DNA of 7,120 bases, taken from contig JALVYZ010000362.1 of NCBI GenBank assembly GCA_027037705.1, forward strand, positions 1 through 7,120, read 5' to 3'. A model generated the notes under the pieces. It worked only from the letters and a program-made list of their open reading frames with translations, had not been told where the DNA came from and did not search any database. This document shows positions 1 to 5,118 of the stretch, piece after piece. The DNA comes from a bacterium (GTDB lineage Bacteria > DYJV01 > JALVYZ01). The translations under genes and the position numbers were made by a program. Numbering within the stretch: the first letter of the stretch is position 1; each line of letters begins with the position of its first letter.

Positions 1-13
1 CATTTATACTCAT
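1..13 (-). CDS. Start of a gene leaving the left edge (first four codons only)
   Basis: Read on the minus strand, an ATG at 13-11 follows a strong Shine-Dalgarno AGGAGGT (complement of 21-27) with a 7-base spacer, and opens with Met-Ser-Ile-Asn before the window ends. A second ATG at 3-1 is out of frame and 17 bases from the same Shine-Dalgarno, so the first is preferred. The gene points the same way as ccsA and lies about 180 bases downstream of it, so it may be the next gene of that transcript. Nothing can be said about its product. Confidence 0.55.
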
Positions 14-46
14 TTTATATACCTCCTAATCTATTTTTATTTTTTG

Positions 47-82
47 TTGTTCGTTATTCGTGGTTCGTAATTCGAGTATTCG
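47..82. repeat. Degenerate heptanucleotide repeat block, TTCG type
   Basis: The tetramer TTCG recurs at 50, 57, 64, 71 and 79, a spacing of 7, 7, 7 and 8 bases. The units are TTGTTCG, TTATTCG, TGGTTCG, TAATTCG and AGTATTCG. The last four bases of each unit are fixed and the first part varies. It lies in the non-coding gap downstream of ccsA and resembles the short tandem heptamer arrays known from intergenic DNA of some bacteria such as filamentous cyanobacteria. Function is unknown. Confidence 0.7.
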
Positions 83-88
83 ATTTTT

Positions 89-109
89 CACCTTCTACCT
101 TCCACCTTT
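89..109. repeat. Degenerate heptanucleotide repeat block, ACCTT type
   Basis: Three adjoining units, CACCTTC, TACCTTC and CACCTTT, place ACCTT at 90, 97 and 104 with an exact 7-base period. A decayed fourth copy (ATCTT at 110) may follow. The block begins six bases after the TTCG block and has the same unit length but a different consensus. Confidence 0.6.
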
Positions 110-166
110 ATCTTTAATATTAATATTGATGATAGTGTAAGTTTAAAATTATTCATTAATACTAAC

Positions 167-190
167 GACACCTCACCCCAGACTCCTGAC
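167..190. repeat. Degenerate heptanucleotide repeat block, GACNCCT type
   Basis: The units GACACCT, CACCCCA and GACTCCT, followed by a partial GAC, keep AC at positions 2-3 and CC at positions 5-6 with a 7-base period (AC at 168, 175, 182 and 189). The block abuts the ccsA stop codon. It is much richer in G and C than its surroundings. It is the third heptamer block in this gap. Confidence 0.5.
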
Positions 191-192
191 TA

Positions 193-1017
193 TTACAAAC
201 TCCCATAACTATGCAATCCTGATAGTAATAAATTTACTCCTAAATAAGTAAATAACACAGAAATAAATCCAATAGCAGATAATATTGCACTTTTTTTACC
301 TCTCCATCCATGGGTAAATCTCGCATGAAGGTATGCTGCATAAACAAACCAGGTTATTAAACTCCATGTTTCTTTTGGATCCCAGCTCCAGTAAGAACCC
401 CAGGCATAATTAGCCCATGCTGCGCCTGTTATAATTCCAAGAGAAAGCAATGGAAAACCAATTGCAATGCTTTTATATATTAGATTATCAAGAACAGATA
501 ATGAGGGAACAAATTTAAATTTTTCTGGATATTTCATTTTTAATAAATACAAAATACTCACTCCGCATGAAACAGCAAATGCTGCATAAGATAAAAAACA
601 TGTAACAACATGAGCTGTCAGCCAGTTAGATTGTAATGCTGGAACAAGAGGCTCAATACGAGTTGGAGTATATAGTTGCGCAAAAGCAAGAGTCAACACT
701 GGGAAAATCATTACGAAAACACCAGCAACCCTAAATTTATATTTTAATTCAACAAAGATATAAATTCCAACAGTGCAGATAGTAAAAAAGACTAAAGATT
801 CATATAAATTTGAAAGTGGGATATGCCCAATTCCCATTTTATATGATTCTGACCATCTCATAAAAAAAGCAATTACTTCTAATATAAAACCAACTACAGC
901 AAGGAAAAAACCTGCTTTTCCTGTAAATCTATCTCTCATAAAGAAATAGACAAGATAAAACACAAAACTGAAAAAATATAGAAATGTCACAATACTAAAA
1001 AGATGTCCACTATTCAT
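193..1017 (-). CDS. ccsA: Cytochrome c biogenesis protein CcsA/CcsB (ResC), System II haem handling and ligation
   Basis: This is an inner-membrane protein that, with ResB, moves haem across the membrane and attaches it to CXXCH motifs of apocytochromes on the outer face. The 274-residue product is almost wholly hydrophobic, with about eight membrane segments. The family signature is the Trp-rich 'WWD' haem-binding loop at residues 201-223, including WGSYWSWDPKETW. Further conserved elements are PLSNLYES (67-74), His136 in a membrane segment, the LHAR stretch near 230 and the C-terminal GLHSYG (268-272). The likely haem-ligand histidines are therefore present and the gene looks complete. The start is supported by a GAGGTG Shine-Dalgarno five bases upstream. 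It follows resB by 27 bases with no terminator between, so the two are co-transcribed. System II separates ResB and CcsA in some bacteria and fuses them in others; here they are separate. Confidence 0.95.
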   Translation of the reverse strand: MNSGHLFSIVTFLYFFSFVFYLVYFFMRDRFTGKAGFFLAVVGFILEVIAFFMRWSESYKMGIGHIPLSNLYESLVFFTICTVGIYIFVELKYKFRVAGVFVMIFPVLTLAFAQLYTPTRIEPLVPALQSNWLTAHVVTCFLSYAAFAVSCGVSILYLLKMKYPEKFKFVPSLSVLDNLIYKSIAIGFPLLSLGIITGAAWANYAWGSYWSWDPKETWSLITWFVYAAYLHARFTHGWRGKKSAILSAIGFISVLFTYLGVNLLLSGLHSYGSL

Positions 1018-1044
1018 AGATTCACCTCAAATAAAAGATTTATT

Positions 1045-2385
1045 TTAAGAAAAGATTTTTTTAAATTCTTCTAATTTGTTGTAATACTCTTTTTCAAAAC
1101 CAATTCTGTTCTTTCTACAACTACCAGCAAAAGTTATATTAACCTTATTTTTATCTTCTTTTATTCTAATCCAATATTTTTTATTAATCAAGAAAAATGT
1201 TATAAAAAAACCAATAGTCATTATAAAACAACCTAACCATACAAGATTAACTCCTGGATCTTTTGTTACCTGAAGTCCTGTATAATATTTAAAATTTGCG
1301 TTCCCAAGCTGAAAATAATATTTTCCATCTCTATGTTTTAAATCAAAGTCTGGAAAGTTTTTAAAAATTATGAAAGGTTTTGTATTGAAATGAGTATGCA
1401 TGTTATTTTTCACAATTGCAATTTGAGCTGCAGGACCAAAACCCTGAAAATTATCTGAATAATTTAAAACAACAAATTTTGTTGAATTATCTAAAGGAAT
1501 TGGCATTTTTAAAGGTATAAATTTATCAAAAAGTAATTTTTTTGAAATTCTATTATAAACTTTTATTTCTACTTCCTGCCCAACTGTGCCATAAGAAGCT
1601 TGATAAAATGTAATTCCTTTATATCTTAATGGATGATTAACCTTTATTTCTTTTTGAAATTTTTTATCTCCATCAATTATCTCAACAAGGCTTTTATACT
1701 CCTTTGGTGTACCATCTGGATAAAATTTTATATCAAAATCAATGCATTTTATTTTAAAATCAAGGGGGTAAACTTTCATACTTCTTAACATTATTTTGTC
1801 AACTGTATCTCCCTCCATTATATTAACCATTCCTTTAAATCCCCATATTCCACCAATAATTGCTCCGATTCCAATAATTATTAAGCTTAGGTGAACAATG
1901 TAATAACCAAAATTTGAATACCTAAATTTATTTAAAAAATAATGAATTTCTCCATTAACTTCGTTTTTAATAAATTTATCTGAACCTAATTTTTCTTTTA
2001 TAAATTTTTCTACTTTTTCTAATTCAAATTTTTTTTTTGGAATAGAGAAACTATTTTTTAATATGATTGTTTTTTCTACTTGAGGGGTTAAAATGATATT
2101 TTTATCATAAACTCGTTTAATTGTTACTTTATAATGTTTTAATGAACAAAAAATAAGATTAATAATTAGTAGTGCCAGTAAAGTTAAAAACCACCAAGAA
2201 TGATACATATCAAAAAAATTTAAAGCATTGAATATTTTAAACACAAATGGGCTGAAATGCTGAGCATATTGGGATTTATTTAATCCTTGAGGAATGATTG
2301 TCCCAATAATTGATGTTAAAGCTAAAACTATAAGTAAAAAAAGAGTTAATTTTAATGATGCAAAAAAGTTAACAATTTTTTTCAT
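1045..2385 (-). CDS. resB: Cytochrome c biogenesis protein ResB (Ccs1), System II
   Basis: ResB is the membrane partner of CcsA in System II cytochrome c maturation. From the start chosen here (446 residues) it has an N-terminal membrane hairpin (about 12-32 and 64-81), a third segment at 159-182 holding a conserved His165 (YYIVHLSL), a large outer-face domain with the family motif GITFYQASYG (257-266), and a last segment near 380-400 preceded by KDPGVNLVWLG. A short basic tail follows. The reading frame stays open to an ATG at 2427, but that would place 14 extra residues inside a terminator hairpin and lacks a ribosome site. The ATG at 2385 gives the usual short MKKIVNFFASLKLTLF start, although its own Shine-Dalgarno is weak (only a GGA about 8 bases upstream). 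No separate promoter is evident, so expression probably depends on read-through from the cytochrome gene. Confidence 0.93.
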   Translation of the reverse strand: MKKIVNFFASLKLTLFLLIVLALTSIIGTIIPQGLNKSQYAQHFSPFVFKIFNALNFFDMYHSWWFLTLLALLIINLIFCSLKHYKVTIKRVYDKNIILTPQVEKTIILKNSFSIPKKKFELEKVEKFIKEKLGSDKFIKNEVNGEIHYFLNKFRYSNFGYYIVHLSLIIIGIGAIIGGIWGFKGMVNIMEGDTVDKIMLRSMKVYPLDFKIKCIDFDIKFYPDGTPKEYKSLVEIIDGDKKFQKEIKVNHPLRYKGITFYQASYGTVGQEVEIKVYNRISKKLLFDKFIPLKMPIPLDNSTKFVVLNYSDNFQGFGPAAQIAIVKNNMHTHFNTKPFIIFKNFPDFDLKHRDGKYYFQLGNANFKYYTGLQVTKDPGVNLVWLGCFIMTIGFFITFFLINKKYWIRIKEDKNKVNITFAGSCRKNRIGFEKEYYNKLEEFKKIFS

Positions 2386-2396
2386 TTTTAAAATCC

Positions 2397-2431
2397 AAAA
2401 AAGGTGGACAAATATTAATTTGTCCACCTTT
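2397..2431 (-). terminator. Intrinsic terminator or attenuator between the cytochrome gene and resB
   Basis: Perfect 12-bp inverted repeat: AAGGTGGACAAA at 2401-2412 and TTTGTCCACCTT at 2419-2430, enclosing a 6-base loop (one more T-A pair can form inside it). Read on the minus strand the second arm runs into six T residues (2402-2397), the usual form of a Rho-independent terminator. It ends about 12 bases before the resB start. No promoter is seen between it and resB, so it likely acts as a partial terminator or an mRNA-stabilising stem. The plus strand has no gene ending here. Confidence 0.85.
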
Positions 2432-2444
2432 ATTCTTCAATTAA

Positions 2445-2813
2445 TTAACCTTTATGACATTTTTTACATGAAGTTGGTCCAGTTTTTTTGCCTTCTTTTT
2501 TCATTTTCTTGTGGCAACCTTTACATCTTTTGTGATATACCTTTTTAGCTTTAGGAGCTTTTCCTGTTTTTTTAGCTTTATGACATTCTGAACATTTTTG
2601 TGGAGTTCCTTCTCCTTTCCATTTGTGATGGCATTCTTTACAACCAAATTTTTCAGCATGTGCTTTGTGATTAAATGTTACAGGTGGTTTTTTCTTCTGA
2701 ATTTCTTTAATTGTAACTTTTTCAGGAGCTTTTGGCATTTCTCCAGCTGTTAATGCAAAACTAACAGCAAAAAGAAAAACTCCTGCTAAAATTGCCATTA
2801 CCAATCTCTTCAT
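2445..2813 (-). CDS. Periplasmic tetrahaem cytochrome c, cytochrome c3 (class III) family
   Basis: Small exported electron carrier of 122 residues. An N-terminal signal peptide (basic MKR, hydrophobic 4-20, cleavage probably after Ala20 or Ala23) is followed by a Lys-rich domain with four CXXCH haem sites: CKECH (58-62), CSECH (74-78), CKGCH (97-101) and CKKCH (116-120). Four further histidines, His49 and His52 (in FNHKAH), His63 (directly after the first CXXCH) and His94 (YHKRC), match the distal ligands expected for four bis-His haems, as in cytochrome c3. All needed ligands are present. The mature protein is very basic, typical of c3 partners of hydrogenases or membrane redox complexes, but its partner is not in the window. 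A strong Shine-Dalgarno (AAAGGAGGTG, complement of 2821-2830) sets the start. The downstream resB-ccsA pair encodes the haem-attachment machinery it needs. Confidence 0.92.
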   Translation of the reverse strand: MKRLVMAILAGVFLFAVSFALTAGEMPKAPEKVTIKEIQKKKPPVTFNHKAHAEKFGCKECHHKWKGEGTPQKCSECHKAKKTGKAPKAKKVYHKRCKGCHKKMKKEGKKTGPTSCKKCHKG

Positions 2814-2863
2814 TTATGTTCACCTCCTTTAAAAAATTTATGAAGAATTTAACAAGCACGCAT

Positions 2864-2892
2864 TAAATATACAATATTTTTTTATCTGTCAA
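2864..2892 (-). promoter_or_regulatory. Probable sigma70-type promoter of the cytochrome-resB-ccsA unit
   Basis: Read on the minus strand, a perfect TTGACA (-35, 2892-2887) is followed after 17 bases by TATTTA (-10, 2869-2864). An overlapping TATATT is possible with a 15-base spacer. Transcription would begin near 2857, giving a leader of about 40 bases ending in the strong Shine-Dalgarno of the cytochrome gene. The -35 and the spacing are ideal and the -10 is only fair. In AT-rich DNA such a match is suggestive, not proof. Confidence 0.5.
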
Positions 2893-2953
2893 TAAAATTC
2901 TTAGTAAACATTTTTAACATATAAGTGACTAAAATTATATAAAAATAATCTCC

Positions 2954-2980
2954 TTGACCTAATAAAAAAGATTTTATAAA
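2954..2980 (+). promoter_or_regulatory. Candidate promoter of cobO
   Basis: TTGACC at 2954-2959 is the only good -35-like hexamer upstream of cobO. TATAAA at 2975-2980 lies 15 bases on, shorter than ideal; the 17-base position reads TAAAAA. Transcription would begin near 2988, about 30 bases before the cobO start. The call is weak because any AT-rich stretch offers -10-like matches. No cobalamin riboswitch fits in the space available. Confidence 0.25.
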
Positions 2981-3018
2981 AAATTTTAATCAAATAAAAA
3001 TTTAAAAGGAGAATTATT

Positions 3019-3543
3019 ATGAAAAAAGGTCTTATTATTGTTCATACTGGAAATGGAAAAGGTAAAACAACAGCTGCATTAGGGTTAGCTTTTAGAGCTC
3101 TTGGAAATGGTTTTAAAGTATGTATGATTCAATTTATTAAAGGAACATGGAAATATGGTGAATTAGAAGCTGCAAAAAAATTTGAAAATTTTGAAATTTT
3201 ACCAATGGGAAAAGGATTTGTAAATTTAGGTGCAGATAAACCTAATCCTGAAGATGTAAAAGCTGCAAATGAAGCCTTTGAAAAAGCAAAAGAAGCTATA
3301 TTATCCAACAATTACGATATGGTAATACTTGATGAAATAAATTACGCAATTTCATATAAATTAATTAAAGTAGATGATGTGGTAAATTTATTACAAAATA
3401 AACCTGATAAAGTCCATATAGTTTTAACAGGTAGAAATGCTCATGAAAAAGTAATTGACATTGCTGACCTTGTGACAGAGATGAAAGAAATAAAACATCC
3501 TTATCAAAAAGGAATTAAAGCCCAAAAAGGAATTGAATTTTAG
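3019..3543 (+). CDS. cobO: Cob(I)yrinic acid a,c-diamide / corrinoid adenosyltransferase, CobO (CobA/BtuR) family
   Basis: This cytoplasmic enzyme transfers the 5'-deoxyadenosyl group of ATP to the cobalt of reduced corrinoids, giving the adenosyl form used in B12 synthesis and salvage. The 174-residue product starts almost at the P-loop (GNGKGKTT, 11-18), a variant Walker A motif characteristic of this family. A Walker-B-like VILDEINYA follows at 102-110, then LTGRNAH (136-142) and the family C terminus TEMKEIKHPYQKGIKAQKG (153-171). It lacks the roughly 20-residue N-terminal extension of the enterobacterial enzyme, as do many anaerobe homologues. AAAAGGAGA about seven bases upstream supports the start. 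No other cobalamin gene lies nearby, so it may serve corrinoid salvage or belong to a dispersed pathway. No terminator separates it from the rhodanese gene 69 bases on, which has its own promoter. Confidence 0.93.
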   Translation: MKKGLIIVHTGNGKGKTTAALGLAFRALGNGFKVCMIQFIKGTWKYGELEAAKKFENFEILPMGKGFVNLGADKPNPEDVKAANEAFEKAKEAILSNNYDMVILDEINYAISYKLIKVDDVVNLLQNKPDKVHIVLTGRNAHEKVIDIADLVTEMKEIKHPYQKGIKAQKGIEF

Positions 3544-3552
3544 CAATTTGAG

Positions 3553-3581
3553 TTGACAAAATAAGGTTTAGTTTTTATAAT
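3553..3581 (+). promoter_or_regulatory. Perfect-consensus sigma70 promoter of the rhodanese gene
   Basis: TTGACA at 3553-3558 is followed after exactly 17 bases by TATAAT at 3576-3581, so both hexamers and the spacer match the housekeeping consensus. A second TATAAT (3582-3587) is too far from the -35. The start site would be near 3588, leaving a leader of about 25 bases with a strong AGGAGGGG ribosome site (3601-3608). High, probably constitutive transcription is expected unless a repressor binds. Confidence 0.8.
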
Positions 3582-3612
3582 TATAATAGACTTCAAAAAA
3601 AGGAGGGGAAAA

Positions 3613-4260
3613 ATGAAAAGGAAAAATTTTATTTTAGCAGGAATTTTGTTAGCATTTTTATTATTAGCAAATTTATTAAATGCGTACAATTCTAAATTTG
3701 CTACAAACATTACTCCACTTCAAGCTTATGATATGCTTTTGCACAAGCCAAATACATATCTCATTGATGTTCGTTCAAGGTATGAATATCAGCTAATTGG
3801 TCATCCAATGTGGGTTAAGAATGGAAAAGTTTTTATGGCTTACAACATCCCCTTTATGTTTCTCACAAAAGAATTTGCAGCAAAAGGGCAAAAATATGGA
3901 AATGGTAAAATTGCAAAAGTAACAAGATATCAATTTGTTCCTAATCCTGATTTTATTAAATGGTTAAAGAAAAAATTTAAACCAAGTGATAATTTAATTT
4001 TTATGTGTAGAAGCACAAAAAGATCTCATAAAGCGGCAGATTTGGCTTATAAAGCTGGTTTTAAAAACAGCTACAATTTACTTGGTGGGTTTGAAGGTTA
4101 TAGATTTGCAGGAAAATATAAATATGAAAAGGAATTAGCTAAAAAATATAGTTTCTATTATGGTAAACCAGCAAGATTTAATGGCTGGAAATGGTATGGT
4201 TTGCCTTGGACTTATAAAATTGATCCTAAATATGTATATCCAGCTGACTTGAAAAAATAA
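3613..4260 (+). CDS. Exported single-domain rhodanese-like protein
   Basis: Rhodanese-fold proteins carry sulfane sulfur as a persulfide on a catalytic Cys. The 215-residue product begins with KRK and a hydrophobic stretch (about 6-24), either a cleaved signal peptide ending near Asn23-Ala24 or an N-terminal anchor, so the domain acts in the periplasm. The domain shows LIDVRSRYEY (50-59), GHP (63-65), AYNIP (76-80) and the active-site loop CRSTKRS (132-138) with Cys132 intact, then LLGGFEGY (156-163). About ten residues are inserted between GHP and AYNIP, and a longer insert lies before the active site. An aromatic tail (GWKWYGLPW, 191-199) is typical of periplasmic members. The start follows a strong ribosome site. 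It is probably co-transcribed with the small TPR protein downstream (61-base gap, terminator after it). The sulfur donor and acceptor cannot be told from sequence. Confidence 0.88.
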   Translation: MKRKNFILAGILLAFLLLANLLNAYNSKFATNITPLQAYDMLLHKPNTYLIDVRSRYEYQLIGHPMWVKNGKVFMAYNIPFMFLTKEFAAKGQKYGNGKIAKVTRYQFVPNPDFIKWLKKKFKPSDNLIFMCRSTKRSHKAADLAYKAGFKNSYNLLGGFEGYRFAGKYKYEKELAKKYSFYYGKPARFNGWKWYGLPWTYKIDPKYVYPADLKK

Positions 4261-4263
4261 TTA

Positions 4264-4292
4264 TTGAAATTAACTTAAAGTTAAGGTAAATA
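4264..4292 (+). promoter_or_regulatory. Palindrome within a possible weak promoter before the TPR gene
   Basis: A perfect inverted repeat, TTAACTT-A-AAGTTAA (4270-4284), lies between a TTGAAA (4264-4269) and a TAAATA (4287-4292) that are 17 bases apart. This has the layout of an operator inside a promoter spacer, but it is all A/T apart from one C-G pair and could be chance. It might instead be a small stem in the rhodanese-TPR transcript. Confidence 0.25.
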
Positions 4293-4321
4293 AAAATGTA
4301 TCAAAAAAAGGAGGTAATCTT

Positions 4322-4576
4322 ATGAAAGTAAAAAGAATTATGGGAATTGTAATTGCATCAATGTTAATTGCTACATTCTGCTTTGCTGCTAATATTGCTG
4401 ATCTTGTAAAAAAAGGAGACAAAGCATGTAAGATTGGAAATTATATGGCTGCTAAAAAATTTTATAAACAAGCAATTCAAATGGATCCTAAAAATGAAGA
4501 TTTATGGAAAAAATATGATAAAGCTTTAAAAATGCTTTATGGTGGCGGAGAAGAAGAAGGAGAAGGTGGCTGTTAG
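4322..4576 (+). CDS. Small exported single-TPR protein with acidic Gly/Glu tail ending in Cys
   Basis: I do not recognise this as a named family. The 84-residue product has a signal peptide (basic MKVKR, hydrophobic 7-21, cleavage probably after Ala22 or Ala23), then one helix-turn-helix unit of tetratricopeptide type (about 25-72: KKGDKACKIGNYMAAKKF, then YKQAIQMDPKNEDLWKKY). The C-terminal tail, GGGEEEGEGGC, looks flexible and ends on Cys84. The mature protein has only two Cys, Cys36 in the first TPR helix and Cys84. Cys20 lies in the signal peptide but Phe at -1 rules out a good lipobox. An excellent ribosome site (AAGGAGGT, six bases before the ATG) supports real expression. It lies 61 bases after the rhodanese and is followed by a strong terminator, so the two probably form one unit. 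A role as adaptor or thiol partner of the rhodanese is my inference. Confidence 0.8.
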   Translation: MKVKRIMGIVIASMLIATFCFAANIADLVKKGDKACKIGNYMAAKKFYKQAIQMDPKNEDLWKKYDKALKMLYGGGEEEGEGGC

Positions 4577-4607
4577 TGTAATTAATTTAAAATTACCCAA
4601 AAAATAT

Positions 4608-4636
4608 AAAGGTGCTCTATAAGAGCACCTTTTTTT
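4608..4636 (+). terminator. Intrinsic terminator after the rhodanese-TPR unit
   Basis: GGTGCTCT (4611-4618) pairs with AGAGCACC (4622-4629) around a 3-base loop (5 bases if the inner T-A pair stays open). Flanking AAA/TTT lengthens the stem, and seven T residues (4630-4636) follow. This is a classic Rho-independent terminator on the plus strand. It ends 11 bases before the next start codon. Confidence 0.92.
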
Positions 4637-4647
4637 AATATATAAAT
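4636..4647 (+). promoter_or_regulatory. Possible -10 element for a leaderless torD-thi transcript
   Basis: Between the terminator T-tract and the ATG at 4648 there is only an A/T string with no Shine-Dalgarno. TAATAT at 4636-4641 would, as a -10 box, place the transcription start at or next to the ATG, giving a leaderless mRNA. No good -35 is present at the matching distance (TGCTCT, inside the terminator stem). The alternative is terminator read-through with poor translation initiation. Confidence 0.25.
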
Positions 4648-5118
4648 ATGATAAAAAAAATAAGATTACTTTCAGATATATTTTCTTATCCAGATGAAAA
4701 TTTAATAAAAACTTTAGGTTTAAATTGTGATTTAAACGAAACAGAAGCTGAATATATTAGACTATTTATTAATAATTTTGATAAGGAAAGATGTTCTCCA
4801 TATGCATTAGATTATTTTAAAAATGTTAATCCTTCAGATTTTTTTATTAATCTTAAAAATTTATATAAAAGTGCTGGAGTTGAAATTTCAGATGATTATC
4901 AAGAACGAGAAGATCATTTGGTTACATTACTTGAATTTCTTGAATTTTTAATAAAAATTAAGACTCCTGAAAAATATATAAAAAAATTTATTAATAACTA
5001 TCTTTTCTGGGTTATTGAGTTTGCTAATAAAATTGAACAATCAACTAACAATGAATTATATCTTTATGGAGCTAAACTTTTAAAAGAGACATTTAATGAA
5101 TACATTAAGAATTATTGA
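4648..5118 (+). CDS. TorD/DmsD/NarJ-family chaperone for a molybdenum or tungsten oxidoreductase
   Basis: Members of this all-helical cytoplasmic family bind the apo-catalytic subunit of DMSO-reductase-type enzymes, aid cofactor insertion and hold back Tat export until folding is complete. The 156-residue product shows the family pattern: a leading helix with FSYPDENL (12-19), EYIRLF (35-40), a Pro-Tyr turn after CS (51-52), then YKSAGVEISDDYQEREDHL (73-91) running into an EFLEFL helix. The DHL-x4-LEF stretch is the most typical element. The Met at 4648 is the only Met in the protein, so the start is probably right although no ribosome site precedes it. No molybdoenzyme gene is in the window, so its client is elsewhere. 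Its end overlaps thiD2-thiE by 23 bp, indicating co-transcription with thiamine genes, an unusual setting. Assignment to TorD, DmsD or NarJ subgroups is not possible here. Confidence 0.8.
   Translation: MIKKIRLLSDIFSYPDENLIKTLGLNCDLNETEAEYIRLFINNFDKERCSPYALDYFKNVNPSDFFINLKNLYKSAGVEISDDYQEREDHLVTLLEFLEFLIKIKTPEKYIKKFINNYLFWVIEFANKIEQSTNNELYLYGAKLLKETFNEYIKNY

Noticed and set aside
116-127. AATATTAATATT palindrome as a terminator or operator
   Set aside because: Pure A/T, no T-tract and not stable as a hairpin; expected by chance in this composition.
1-192. CRISPR-like array in the left intergenic repeats
   Set aside because: Units are 7 bases with no spacers; these are short tandem repeats, not CRISPR.
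2386-2427. N-terminal extension of ResB (14 residues from an ATG at 2427)
   Set aside because: It is encoded by the terminator stem, has no ribosome site and no family similarity; the ATG at 2385 gives the usual ResB N terminus.
2294-2548. 84-codon plus-strand open frame
   Set aside because: It is antisense to the resB start, the hairpin and the cytochrome CXXCH region, has no ribosome site and shows no protein-like pattern.
3129-3311. 60-codon minus-strand open frame
   Set aside because: Antisense shadow of cobO without an initiation signal.
4322-4390. Lipoprotein signal in the small TPR protein (Cys20)
   Set aside because: Residue -1 is Phe, not Gly, Ala or Ser, so no proper lipobox; the segment reads as an ordinary signal peptide.
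4578-4596. GTAATT / AATTAC inverted repeat after the TPR gene
   Set aside because: Only a 6-bp A/T-rich stem with a 7-base loop; the adjacent 4608-4636 hairpin is the convincing terminator.
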